This document shows, piece after piece, positions 1 through 5,687 of a stretch of 10,032 nucleotides of DNA. Position 1 is the first letter of the stretch. Each line of letters begins with the position of its first letter. The notes beneath the pieces were generated by a model. That model did no database searches, had not been told where the DNA came from, and saw nothing but the letters and a program-made list of their open reading frames with translations. The DNA comes from JAMXLO01 sp041487355 (GTDB lineage Bacteria; Pseudomonadota; Alphaproteobacteria; Acetobacterales; Acetobacteraceae): the NCBI GenBank assembly GCA_041487355.1, contig JBGPND010000193.1, positions 1 through 10,032 on the forward strand, in the 5' to 3' direction. The position numbers and the translations under genes are program-made.

Positions 1-544
1 CAGCCTCGATCACCATCGCCTGCACCAGGTGCGCGGCGCGGCCGTGGTATTGCAGCTTCGTGCCGGGCGTCCAGTCGAGCGAGAAGTCGCAAACTTCGGC
101 GCGCATGCGCGCATGGTCGGTCCATGTGGCGCGCGTCACGTCGCCCGACGGGAAACCGCCCTGATGCGTCATCACCTGATGCAGCGTGATGTCGGCCTTG
201 CCGCGTGCCGCGAATTCCGGAAGGTGATCGGCGATGCGGTCCATGAAGGACAGCTTGCCCTCCTCCACCAGGGCCCACACCGCCGAACTGGTGAGCACCT
301 TGGTCTGGCTGAACAGCAGCAACAGATTGTCGTTGGTCGCGGGCAGCTTGGTTGGCTCCGCCTTCGCATTGCCATAGGTGCGGAACAATGCGAGCTGGCC
401 GTGGCGCGCGAGAGCGATCTGCGCACCGGGATAGCGGCCTTCCTCGATGTGCTGCTTGATCAGCCGGTCGAGGTGATCGAGTGGCTTCGCAGCGAAGCCG
501 AGGCTCGCGGGATCACTGGACGGCAGCGGATATTCGCCTTGCAT
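1..544 (-). CDS. Beta-lactamase-family serine hydrolase, 3' end cut by window
   Basis: On the minus strand, 181 codons run from an ATG at 544-542 to the window edge without a stop. The protein resembles the serine beta-lactamase/esterase family (class C-like, COG1680), which hydrolyses esters, amides or D-peptides through an acyl-serine. The S-x-x-K nucleophile motif is visible as S79-Q-T-K82, followed by a helix (VWALVEEGKL) and the family-typical MTHQGGFP near 125-132. A Tyr at 166 (LQYHGRAAH) sits where the family's catalytic Tyr is expected, although the YxN Asn is replaced by Gly. No signal peptide is apparent, so a cytoplasmic esterase-like enzyme is more likely than a true beta-lactamase. 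The start is supported by AGGAGGA at 557-551, 6 nt upstream. The gene is divergent from mmsB. The C-terminal KTG-like region lies outside the window. The family call is firm; the substrate is unknown. Confidence 0.88.
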   Translation of the reverse strand, partial: MQGEYPLPSSDPASLGFAAKPLDHLDRLIKQHIEEGRYPGAQIALARHGQLALFRTYGNAKAEPTKLPATNDNLLLLFSQTKVLTSSAVWALVEEGKLSFMDRIADHLPEFAARGKADITLHQVMTHQGGFPSGDVTRATWTDHARMRAEVCDFSLDWTPGTKLQYHGRAAHLVQAMVIEA

Positions 545-564
545 GGACACTCCTCCTCACACTT

Positions 565-603
565 GGCCGAGCGCCGATGCTACGCTGGGCGGCGCTTGCG
601 GCC
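565..603. promoter_or_regulatory. 12-bp GC-rich inverted repeat (candidate operator or leader hairpin)
   Basis: GGCCGAGCGCCG at 565-576 pairs with CGGCGCT plus CGGCC at 590-603. Only a 2-nt bulge (597-598) interrupts the stem, and the loop is 13 nt. The structure sits in the divergent spacer about 50 bp upstream of mmsB. It could be a regulator binding site or an RNA hairpin in a leader. The dyad is seen directly; its function is inferred. Confidence 0.45.
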
Positions 604-608
604 AACCG

Positions 609-628
609 GCGGATCGGGTGTGATCCGC
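609..628. promoter_or_regulatory. 7-bp perfect dyad upstream of mmsB
   Basis: GCGGATC (609-615) and GATCCGC (622-628) form a perfect inverted repeat with a 6-nt spacer, ending 10 nt before the mmsB ribosome binding site. The 20-bp span with half-site symmetry is the size of a typical dimeric repressor operator, and as RNA it would fold next to the mmsB start. The role is inferred. Confidence 0.4.
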
Positions 629-650
629 TCCAACCACGAGGTGTTGTGAA

Positions 651-1550
651 ATGGCAGTGATCGGCTTCATCGGGCTGGGCAATATGGGCGCGCCGATGGC
701 GGCCAATCTGGTGAAGGCTGGCCATCGCGTGATCGGCTACGACATCAATGCGAAGGCGGTGCAGGCGCTTGCCTCCGCCGGTGTGCAGGCTGCGCGCAGC
801 GCGGCAGAGGCGGCAAGAGGCGCTGATGTCGTCATCACCATGCTGCCCGCGGGCGAGCATGTGCGTGACGTGTGGCTGCACCAGGGCGGACTGATCGAGG
901 CGGTGAAGGACAGCACGCCCCTGCTGATCGACTGCTCCACGATCGACGTGGAAAGCGCACGCGTGGTGACCGAGGCGGCACGCGTGGCCGGGCTCGAGAT
1001 GCTGGATGCACCCGTGTCGGGCGGCGTCGGCGGCGCCACCGCTGCGACCCTCACCTTCATGGTCGGCGGCAGCGGAACCGCGTTCGCGCGCGGACTGCCG
1101 GTGTTGCAGGCGATGGGAAAGAACATCGTGCATGCCGGCGGTCCCGGGGCAGGGCAGGCGGCCAAGATCTGCAACAATATGATGCTCGCCATCAACATGG
1201 TCGGCGTGTCGGAAGGCTTCCTGTTGGCGCAGAAGCTCGGGCTCGACTGGGACAAGCTGTTCCAGATCGCCTCCACCTCATCCGGGCAATCCTGGGCGCT
1301 CTCCAGCTACTGTCCGGCGCCTGGGCCGGTTTCGGCAGCGCCGTCCAATCGCGACTACGCGGCGGGCTTCACCGCGGCGCTGATGCTGAAGGACGTGAAG
1401 CTGTCGCAGGCCGCGGCGGAAGCCACCGGATCGCCCACGCCACTCGGCGCCCATGCCATGTCGTTCTACCAGGCGGTCGTCGATGCGGGCGACGGCGGCA
1501 AGGATTTCTCGGTGGTGTTCCGGTGGCTGGCAAAGCTACCCCGGCCATGA
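651..1550 (+). CDS. mmsB: 3-hydroxyisobutyrate dehydrogenase
   Basis: A 299-residue enzyme of the beta-hydroxyacid dehydrogenase family. It oxidises 3-hydroxyisobutyrate to methylmalonate semialdehyde with NAD+ in cytosolic valine degradation. The N-terminal Rossmann motif GFIGLGNMG is at residues 5-13. The family substrate-site signature DAPVSGG is at 119-125, and the catalytic lysine is K172 in GAGQAAKICNN. The C-terminal helical domain carries segments typical of HIBADH rather than tartronate semialdehyde reductase, including SSGQSWALSSYCP, GFTAALMLKD and GKDFS. Length is normal for the family. The start has GAGGTG 7 nt upstream. The last residues (LPRP) and the TGA stop lie in or next to a repeat-like sequence beginning about 1545, so the extreme C-terminus may have been remodelled. 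No mmsA or other valine genes are visible beside it. The family call is strong; a relative acting on another beta-hydroxyacid is possible. Confidence 0.92.
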   Translation: MAVIGFIGLGNMGAPMAANLVKAGHRVIGYDINAKAVQALASAGVQAARSAAEAARGADVVITMLPAGEHVRDVWLHQGGLIEAVKDSTPLLIDCSTIDVESARVVTEAARVAGLEMLDAPVSGGVGGATAATLTFMVGGSGTAFARGLPVLQAMGKNIVHAGGPGAGQAAKICNNMMLAINMVGVSEGFLLAQKLGLDWDKLFQIASTSSGQSWALSSYCPAPGPVSAAPSNRDYAAGFTAALMLKDVKLSQAAAEATGSPTPLGAHAMSFYQAVVDAGDGGKDFSVVFRWLAKLPRP

Positions 1551-1563
1551 CCGGGCTTGACCC
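1545..1563. repeat. Short repeat core at mmsB 3' end
   Basis: This 19-nt segment, built around CATGACCGGGCTTGACC, matches the reverse complement of 1811-1829 at 16 of 19 positions and is also related to the start of the left arm at 1612. It contains the mmsB stop codon (1548-1550). It looks like a third, partial copy of the outer-arm sequence of the neighbouring inverted-repeat element. Confidence 0.55.
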
Positions 1564-1611
1564 ACGAGTGTCCGGTATAAGTCGGCGGTGGAAACTGGTG
1601 TTTTTTCAACG

Positions 1612-1829
1612 TCATGGCGGGGCCGAGCCACATGAGCATCAGGATAAGCGGCGGTGGTGCAAAGTCCTCCCCCTCCCCTTGCGGGAGGGGGTAGGGGGAG
1701 GGGGTGCGTATACCCACCGTCTCTGAGCGTGCATACCCCCTCTCACTGCCCCCTCCCGCAAGGGGAGGGGGAGAATATTTCCCGCGCACGCCCCTATCCT
1801 GATGTCTATGGGGCCAAGCCCGGCCATGA
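1612..1829. repeat. Nested inverted-repeat element filling the mmsB-ligase gap
   Basis: Of the 303-bp gap 1551-1853, 218 bp form one long imperfect palindrome. The outer arms 1612-1646 and 1795-1829 match at 27 of 35 positions in inverted orientation, including a perfect 10-nt CATCAGGATA. The inner arms 1667-1705 and 1735-1773 match at 36 of 39. The central spacer is 29 nt (1706-1734). Each inner arm also folds on itself: CCCCCTCCC (1669-1677) pairs with GGGAGGGGG (1683-1691) across CTTGC. This looks like a REP/BIME- or MITE-type intergenic palindrome with no coding capacity. It could terminate the mmsB transcript or protect RNA ends, and similar G/C-block palindromes are common between genes of GC-rich proteobacteria. 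No transposase gene is nearby. The structure is seen directly; mobility and function are inferred. Confidence 0.85.
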
Positions 1830-1853
1830 AGGTTTAAGAGTAGGGAGGCGACG

Positions 1854-3545
1854 ATGGGGGCTGAAGCGTTCAAGGCGGCACGTGACTTCCTGTTCGCGCA
1901 CCGCACGAACCACCGCACGGCACATGCGGAATTCCGCTGGCCAGAACTGGACAATTTCAACTACGCCCTTGACTGGTTCGATGCCGAGCTGGCGCGAGGC
2001 GACAGCGCCAACCGTCTTGCGCTGAAGATCGTCGGCGACGGCGCCGCCACCGCGACCTTCGCCGAACTGTCCGAACGCTCCAACCGTGTCGCCAACGGGC
2101 TGCGCAGCCTCGGCGTGAAGCGCGGCGAGCGCATCCTGCTCATGCTCGGCAACGTCGTGCCGCTGTGGGAGATGATGCTGGCGGCGATGAAGCTCGGCGC
2201 CGTGGTGATCCCGGCGACAACGCTGTTGACGCCGAACGACCTGAAGGACCGGTTCGAGCGTGGCCGTGTGCGGCATCTCATCGCCAACGCGGCGGACGCA
2301 CCGAAATTCGCCGGCCTCGACCCCAGCGTGACCCGCTTCGCGCTCGGCAATGCGCCGGCCGGCTGGCACAGCTACGATACTCTGTTGCAAGAAGATGCGC
2401 GCTTCGTCGCCGACGGCGAAACGCGCGCCACCGATCCGATGCTGCTGTATTTCACCTCCGGCACCACGTCACGGCCCAAGCTGGTGGAACACAGCCACCA
2501 AAGCTATCCGGTCGGCCACCTGATCACGATGTACTGGCTCGGCCTGCAGCCGGGCGACATGCACCTGAACATCTCCTCGCCAGGATGGGCGAAGCATGCC
2601 TATAGCTGCTTCTTTGCTCCCTGGAATGCCGGTGCCACCGTGTTCATCGCCAACCAGCCGCGCTTCAATGCGCGCGGCATGCTGGACGCGATCGCGGCGA
2701 ACAACGTCACGACGATCTGCGCGCCACCCACGGTGTGGCGCATGTTCGTTCAGGAGGACATGAAGTCCTGGAAGACATCACTTCGGGAAGTCTGCTCCGC
2801 CGGCGAGCCGCTGAACCCCGAAATCATCGAGCACGTGCAGAAGGTCTGGGATCGCACGGTGCGCGAGGCCTATGGCCAGACCGAGACCACGGTGCAGATC
2901 GCCTGCTTCCCGGGTGAGGTGGTGAAGCCGGGCTCGATGGGCCAGGAGGCGCCAGGCTACCGCATTCGCCTGCTCGATGCCGACGACAAGGATGTGGAGG
3001 AGGGCGAGGTGTGCATTGCGCTCGATCCCGCGCCGGTCGGGCTCATGCGGGGCTATCAGAACGACGATGGCTCGTTCGCCCCGCTTGGCCGCACGGCCTA
3101 TCGCACCGGGGACGTCGCGACACGGGATGCCGGCGGCTACTACACCTATGTCGGGCGCGCGGATGACGTGTTCAAAGCCTCCGACTATCGGATCAGCCCG
3201 TTCGAGCTGGAAAGCGCGCTGATCGAGCATCCCGCGGTGGCCGAGGCCGCGGTGGTGCCGGCGCCCGACCCACTCCGTCTCGCGGTGCCGAAGGCCTATG
3301 TCACGCTGACGGCGAACAGCATTCCCGACCGTGCGACCGCACTCTCGATCTTCCGGCACCTGCGCGAGACACTGGCGCCGTTCAAGCGCGTCCGGCGGCT
3401 GGAATTCGCCGACCTGCCGAAGACGATCTCCGGCAAGATCCGCCGCGTTGAGCTGCGCCAGCAGGAGGAGACCCGGGCGAAGCAAGGCCAGCGTGGCGCC
3501 GGCGAGTTCCGCGAAGAGGATTTCCCAGAGCTGCGCAGCGCATGA
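1854..3545 (+). CDS. AMP-forming acyl-CoA synthetase (ACSM/medium-chain-like)
   Basis: A 563-residue adenylate-forming ligase (ANL superfamily, COG0365). It would activate a carboxylic acid with ATP to an acyl-adenylate and transfer it to CoA, in the cytosol. Core motifs are present and intact: the phosphate-binding loop YFTSGTTSRPK (199-209), YGQTETT (340-346), YRTGD (416-420), and the C-terminal KTISGKIRR (523-531) with the catalytic lysine K528. The segment PGWAKHAYSCFFAPW resembles the ACSM and acetyl-CoA-synthetase branch more than long-chain FadD. Length fits the family, plus a charged tail after K528. The ATG at 1854 has AGGGAGG (1842-1848) 5 nt upstream, just outside the repeat element. 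The last codons overlap the DUF1028 start (ATGA), so the two are translationally coupled. Substrate chain length cannot be read from the sequence; short or medium chain, branched or aromatic acids are all possible. Confidence 0.9.
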   Translation: MGAEAFKAARDFLFAHRTNHRTAHAEFRWPELDNFNYALDWFDAELARGDSANRLALKIVGDGAATATFAELSERSNRVANGLRSLGVKRGERILLMLGNVVPLWEMMLAAMKLGAVVIPATTLLTPNDLKDRFERGRVRHLIANAADAPKFAGLDPSVTRFALGNAPAGWHSYDTLLQEDARFVADGETRATDPMLLYFTSGTTSRPKLVEHSHQSYPVGHLITMYWLGLQPGDMHLNISSPGWAKHAYSCFFAPWNAGATVFIANQPRFNARGMLDAIAANNVTTICAPPTVWRMFVQEDMKSWKTSLREVCSAGEPLNPEIIEHVQKVWDRTVREAYGQTETTVQIACFPGEVVKPGSMGQEAPGYRIRLLDADDKDVEEGEVCIALDPAPVGLMRGYQNDDGSFAPLGRTAYRTGDVATRDAGGYYTYVGRADDVFKASDYRISPFELESALIEHPAVAEAAVVPAPDPLRLAVPKAYVTLTANSIPDRATALSIFRHLRETLAPFKRVRRLEFADLPKTISGKIRRVELRQQEETRAKQGQRGAGEFREEDFPELRSA

Positions 3546-4261
3546 CCTGGTCCATCGTCGCCCACGACCCCGCCACCGGCGCCTTCGCGGTCGCCGTCGC
3601 CACCAAGGCCTTCGCCGTCGGGGCATCCTGTCCGTTCGTTCGCTCCGGCGTCGGCGCGGTCTCCACCCAGTCGATGACCAACCGCTATCTCGGTCCGGCG
3701 ATCCTGGACGCGCTGGCCCGCGGCCTGCCGCCCGATGCGGCCATCGAGGGCGCGCTGGCCGGTGATGCGGGACGCGGCATCCGCCAGGTGCACGCAGTGG
3801 ACCGGCACGGCCGCACCGCCGCCTGGACCGGGCAGAACTGCGTCGAGTGGTGCGGCAGCGTTGCCGCCCCCCGGATCAGCGTCGCCGGCAACATGCTGGC
3901 CGGCGAGCCGACGGTGGCCGCAACGCTCGCCGCCTGGCAGGCGCATCCGGAGCTGGAGATGCCGGAACGGCTGATGGTGGTGATGGAGGCGGGCGAGGCC
4001 GCCGGCGGCGACCGGCGCGGCAGGCAGTCGGCGGCGATGCTGCTGACCACCACCGAGGATTTTCCCGATCTCAACCTGCGGGTGGACGACAGCCCCGATC
4101 CGCTGCCCGAGCTGCGCCGGCTGCTCGGCATCTGGCGGCGCGAACGTGCCCCTGGTCTCGCCACCCAGCCTGCGCGCGGCAACCCCTCGGGCTTCATCGA
4201 CCTCGACGCGATCGAGGCCGGCTGGATCGCCCGCGGCCTCGATCTCCGGTTCCGCCGCTAG
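3542..4261 (+). CDS. DUF1028 family protein (Ntn-hydrolase-like)
   Basis: A 239-residue protein of the DUF1028/COG3342 family, which Pfam groups with the N-terminal nucleophile (Ntn) hydrolase fold; its reaction is uncharacterised. The N-terminus MTWSIVAHDP is typical. If Met1 is removed, Thr2 becomes the N-terminal residue and is the obvious nucleophile candidate. Other family hallmarks are AVGASCPFVRSGVGAVSTQ, YLGP, GNMLAG and GGDRRGRQSAA (155-165), then the DDSPDPLPELRRLL block that closes the domain. About 30 further residues follow, too few for the extra C-terminal domain some members carry. No signal peptide is seen, so it is probably cytosolic. The ATG overlaps the ligase stop by 4 nt, so it is made together with the acyl-CoA synthetase. 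The coupling suggests a hydrolase that releases or edits the ligase's substrate or product, which is inference. Confidence 0.87.
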   Translation: MTWSIVAHDPATGAFAVAVATKAFAVGASCPFVRSGVGAVSTQSMTNRYLGPAILDALARGLPPDAAIEGALAGDAGRGIRQVHAVDRHGRTAAWTGQNCVEWCGSVAAPRISVAGNMLAGEPTVAATLAAWQAHPELEMPERLMVVMEAGEAAGGDRRGRQSAAMLLTTTEDFPDLNLRVDDSPDPLPELRRLLGIWRRERAPGLATQPARGNPSGFIDLDAIEAGWIARGLDLRFRR

Positions 4262-4282
4262 CCCATCCCGTCCCCCTCTGGC

Positions 4283-4293
4283 AGATTAAATCT
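4283..4293. promoter_or_regulatory. AT-rich dyad upstream of the transporter operon
   Basis: AGATT-A-AATCT is a perfect 11-bp dyad and the only AT-rich patch in the 96-bp spacer between the DUF1028 gene and the first binding-protein gene. It lies 65 bp before that ATG, a suitable place for a promoter -10 element or an operator of a separate transporter transcript. No clear -35 box was found, so this is a weak call. Confidence 0.3.
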
Positions 4294-4340
4294 TACGTGA
4301 CCGGCAGCCTGGAGCCGCCTAAGCATGCCGCGCACACGTG

Positions 4341-4350
4341 AAGGAGGGAG
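4341..4350 (+). promoter_or_regulatory. Ribosome binding site fixing the first binding-protein start
   Basis: AAGGAGGGAG ends 7 nt before the ATG at 4358. It decides the start: an in-frame ATG at 4325 would place this Shine-Dalgarno sequence inside the coding region and put 11 extra polar residues ahead of the signal peptide. Confidence 0.85.
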
Positions 4351-4357
4351 ACATCAC

Positions 4358-5593
4358 ATGCTGACCCGTCGGGCTGCCGCCCAGCTTCTCGCCACCACCG
4401 CCGTTGCCGCCGCACTCGGCGGCGTCTCCGCCCACGCCGCCGACAAGGTGATCAAGGTCGGCATCAGCCTGTCGCTCACCGGTGCCGATGCGGAATCCGC
4501 CGCGCGCATCAAGAACGGCGCGCTGATGGCGTTCGAGGAGATCAACGCGAAACACGAGCTCGCCGGCTACCGGATCGAGCCGATCATCCTCGACGACGGC
4601 ACCGCGACAGCCGGCCAGTACGACCCGGCGCAGGCGGCGACCAACGCGCGCAAGATGGTGTCCGACAAGGAGGTGGTGGCCGCGATCGGCCCGATGATGA
4701 GCGGTGCCGGCAAGGCGATGGCGCCGATCCTCAGTCAGGGCAACCTGGCGACCATCACGCCAAGCTCGACCAACCCCGACATCACCAATCCGAAGTTCGC
4801 GGAACAATACAAGCCCGCCGGCAAGGCGATCTATTTCCGCACGGTCACCACCGACGCGTTCCAGGGGCCGAACATGGCCAACTACTTCGCCGACAAGCTG
4901 CACGTGAAGTCGGTGTTCGTGCTGGACGATTCGGGTGCCTATGGCGTTGGCATCGCCGATTCCTTCCAAAAGCGGGCCGAGGAGAAGGGCATCAAGGTGC
5001 TTGGCCGCGACCGGCTGGACCCGAAGGCCGCCGACTACACGGCAGTCCTCACCAAGATCAAGTCGCTCAATCCGGACGCGCTGTACTACGGCGGCGTCAG
5101 CCAGGCCGGCGTGAAGCTTGCCAAGCAGGCCTATGACATCATCCCGAAGGCGATCAAGGGCGGCGGCGACGGCATGTATTCGGCGGAGATGCTCTCCGCC
5201 GTCGGTTTCCCCGCCGCCGACGGCTGGTACGCCACCATCGCCTCGCCCCATGCGACCGAGGACAAGGCCGCGGATGCCTGGGTGAAGGAATATCGCGCGA
5301 AATACAGCATGTTGCCGTCGGATTACTCGATCACCGCCTATGACGCCGCCCTGGTGATCGCGGACGCGGTCAAACGCCTCATCGCCGACAAGAAGGACGT
5401 CACCCGCGACAACGTGCGCGACTACATCCAGACTGCCAAGGTGAAGACAATGCAGGGCATCGTGGGATTCGACGCCAACGGCGACCTGCAGGATCGCACG
5501 ATCAGCGTGTTCCAGATCAAGAAGGACGTGAACTACGCCGCCGACGACATGGTCCACCAGTACCACTACATCGGCGTCGCACCGCAGTCCTGA
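4358..5593 (+). CDS. LivK-like ABC transporter substrate-binding protein, copy 1
   Basis: A 411-residue periplasmic binding protein of the Peripla_BP_6 (HAAT/branched-chain amino acid) family, which captures ligand and delivers it to the LivH/LivM permeases. Residues 1-27 are a signal peptide with a twin arginine (TRRAAAQLL), a hydrophobic core and a likely AHA|ADK cleavage site. The RR suggests Tat export, but Sec is possible. The mature part starts IKVGISLSLTG and carries the typical DDGTATAGQYDP, MVSDKEVVAAIGP, TPSSTNPDIT, DDSGAYGVG and YYGG segments in the expected order. There is no lipobox, so it is soluble periplasmic. It is about 70% identical by eye to the next gene, from which it is 94 nt away, so the pair is a tandem duplication. 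Family members bind leucine, other amino acids, amides, urea or aromatic acids; the ligand here is unknown. Confidence 0.92.
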   Translation: MLTRRAAAQLLATTAVAAALGGVSAHAADKVIKVGISLSLTGADAESAARIKNGALMAFEEINAKHELAGYRIEPIILDDGTATAGQYDPAQAATNARKMVSDKEVVAAIGPMMSGAGKAMAPILSQGNLATITPSSTNPDITNPKFAEQYKPAGKAIYFRTVTTDAFQGPNMANYFADKLHVKSVFVLDDSGAYGVGIADSFQKRAEEKGIKVLGRDRLDPKAADYTAVLTKIKSLNPDALYYGGVSQAGVKLAKQAYDIIPKAIKGGGDGMYSAEMLSAVGFPAADGWYATIASPHATEDKAADAWVKEYRAKYSMLPSDYSITAYDAALVIADAVKRLIADKKDVTRDNVRDYIQTAKVKTMQGIVGFDANGDLQDRTISVFQIKKDVNYAADDMVHQYHYIGVAPQS

Positions 5594-5602
5594 CCGGTTC
5601 GG

Positions 5603-5627
5603 CAAGGCCAGGGTCCCCCTGACCTTG
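5603..5627 (+). promoter_or_regulatory. Stem-loop between the two binding-protein genes
   Basis: CAAGGCCAGG (5603-5612) and CCTGACCTTG (5618-5627) form a 10-bp stem with one mismatch and a 5-nt loop, starting 10 nt after the copy 1 stop. No T-run follows, so it is not a classical intrinsic terminator. It is better placed as an mRNA 3'-end stabiliser or partial attenuator, a known way to keep binding-protein mRNA in excess over permease mRNA. Part of the left arm can instead pair with GGCCTTGC at 5641-5648. The function is inferred. Confidence 0.5.
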
Positions 5628-5687
5628 TGCGACCGGCACAGGCCTTGCTTGCTGGCAGCCAAATAAGACAAACAGGGAGACAAACAC

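Larger units (their letters stand above)
545..650. promoter_or_regulatory. Divergent intergenic region, serine hydrolase / mmsB
   Basis: This 106-bp spacer must carry the promoter of the leftward hydrolase gene and probably that of mmsB. It holds the hydrolase ribosome binding site (551-557, minus) and a GAGGTG site for mmsB (638-643, plus, 7 nt before the ATG). No convincing -35/-10 pair could be picked by eye. Two inverted repeats, listed separately, occupy much of the middle and are candidate operators or leader structures. The regulatory role is inferred from position only. Confidence 0.5.

Noticed and set aside
29..649. Plus-strand open frame across the left end
   Set aside because: It is antisense to the serine hydrolase, which has an SxxK motif and a good ribosome binding site; the plus frame shows no family features.
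1601..1606. Run of six T after mmsB as an intrinsic terminator
   Set aside because: No GC-rich stem directly precedes it; any termination more likely involves the palindrome downstream.
1667..1773. CRISPR-like or rho-independent terminator reading of the repeats
   Set aside because: There are only two inverted arms, no direct-repeat/spacer array, and no T-run after the stem.
1466..2025. Open frames crossing the 1551-1853 gap on both strands
   Set aside because: They translate the GC-block palindrome into Pro/Arg/Gly-rich low-complexity sequence, as expected of repeat DNA.
4325..4357. Upstream in-frame ATG for the first binding protein
   Set aside because: It would bury a strong Shine-Dalgarno sequence inside the gene and put 11 polar residues ahead of a clear signal peptide; the ATG at 4358 fits far better.
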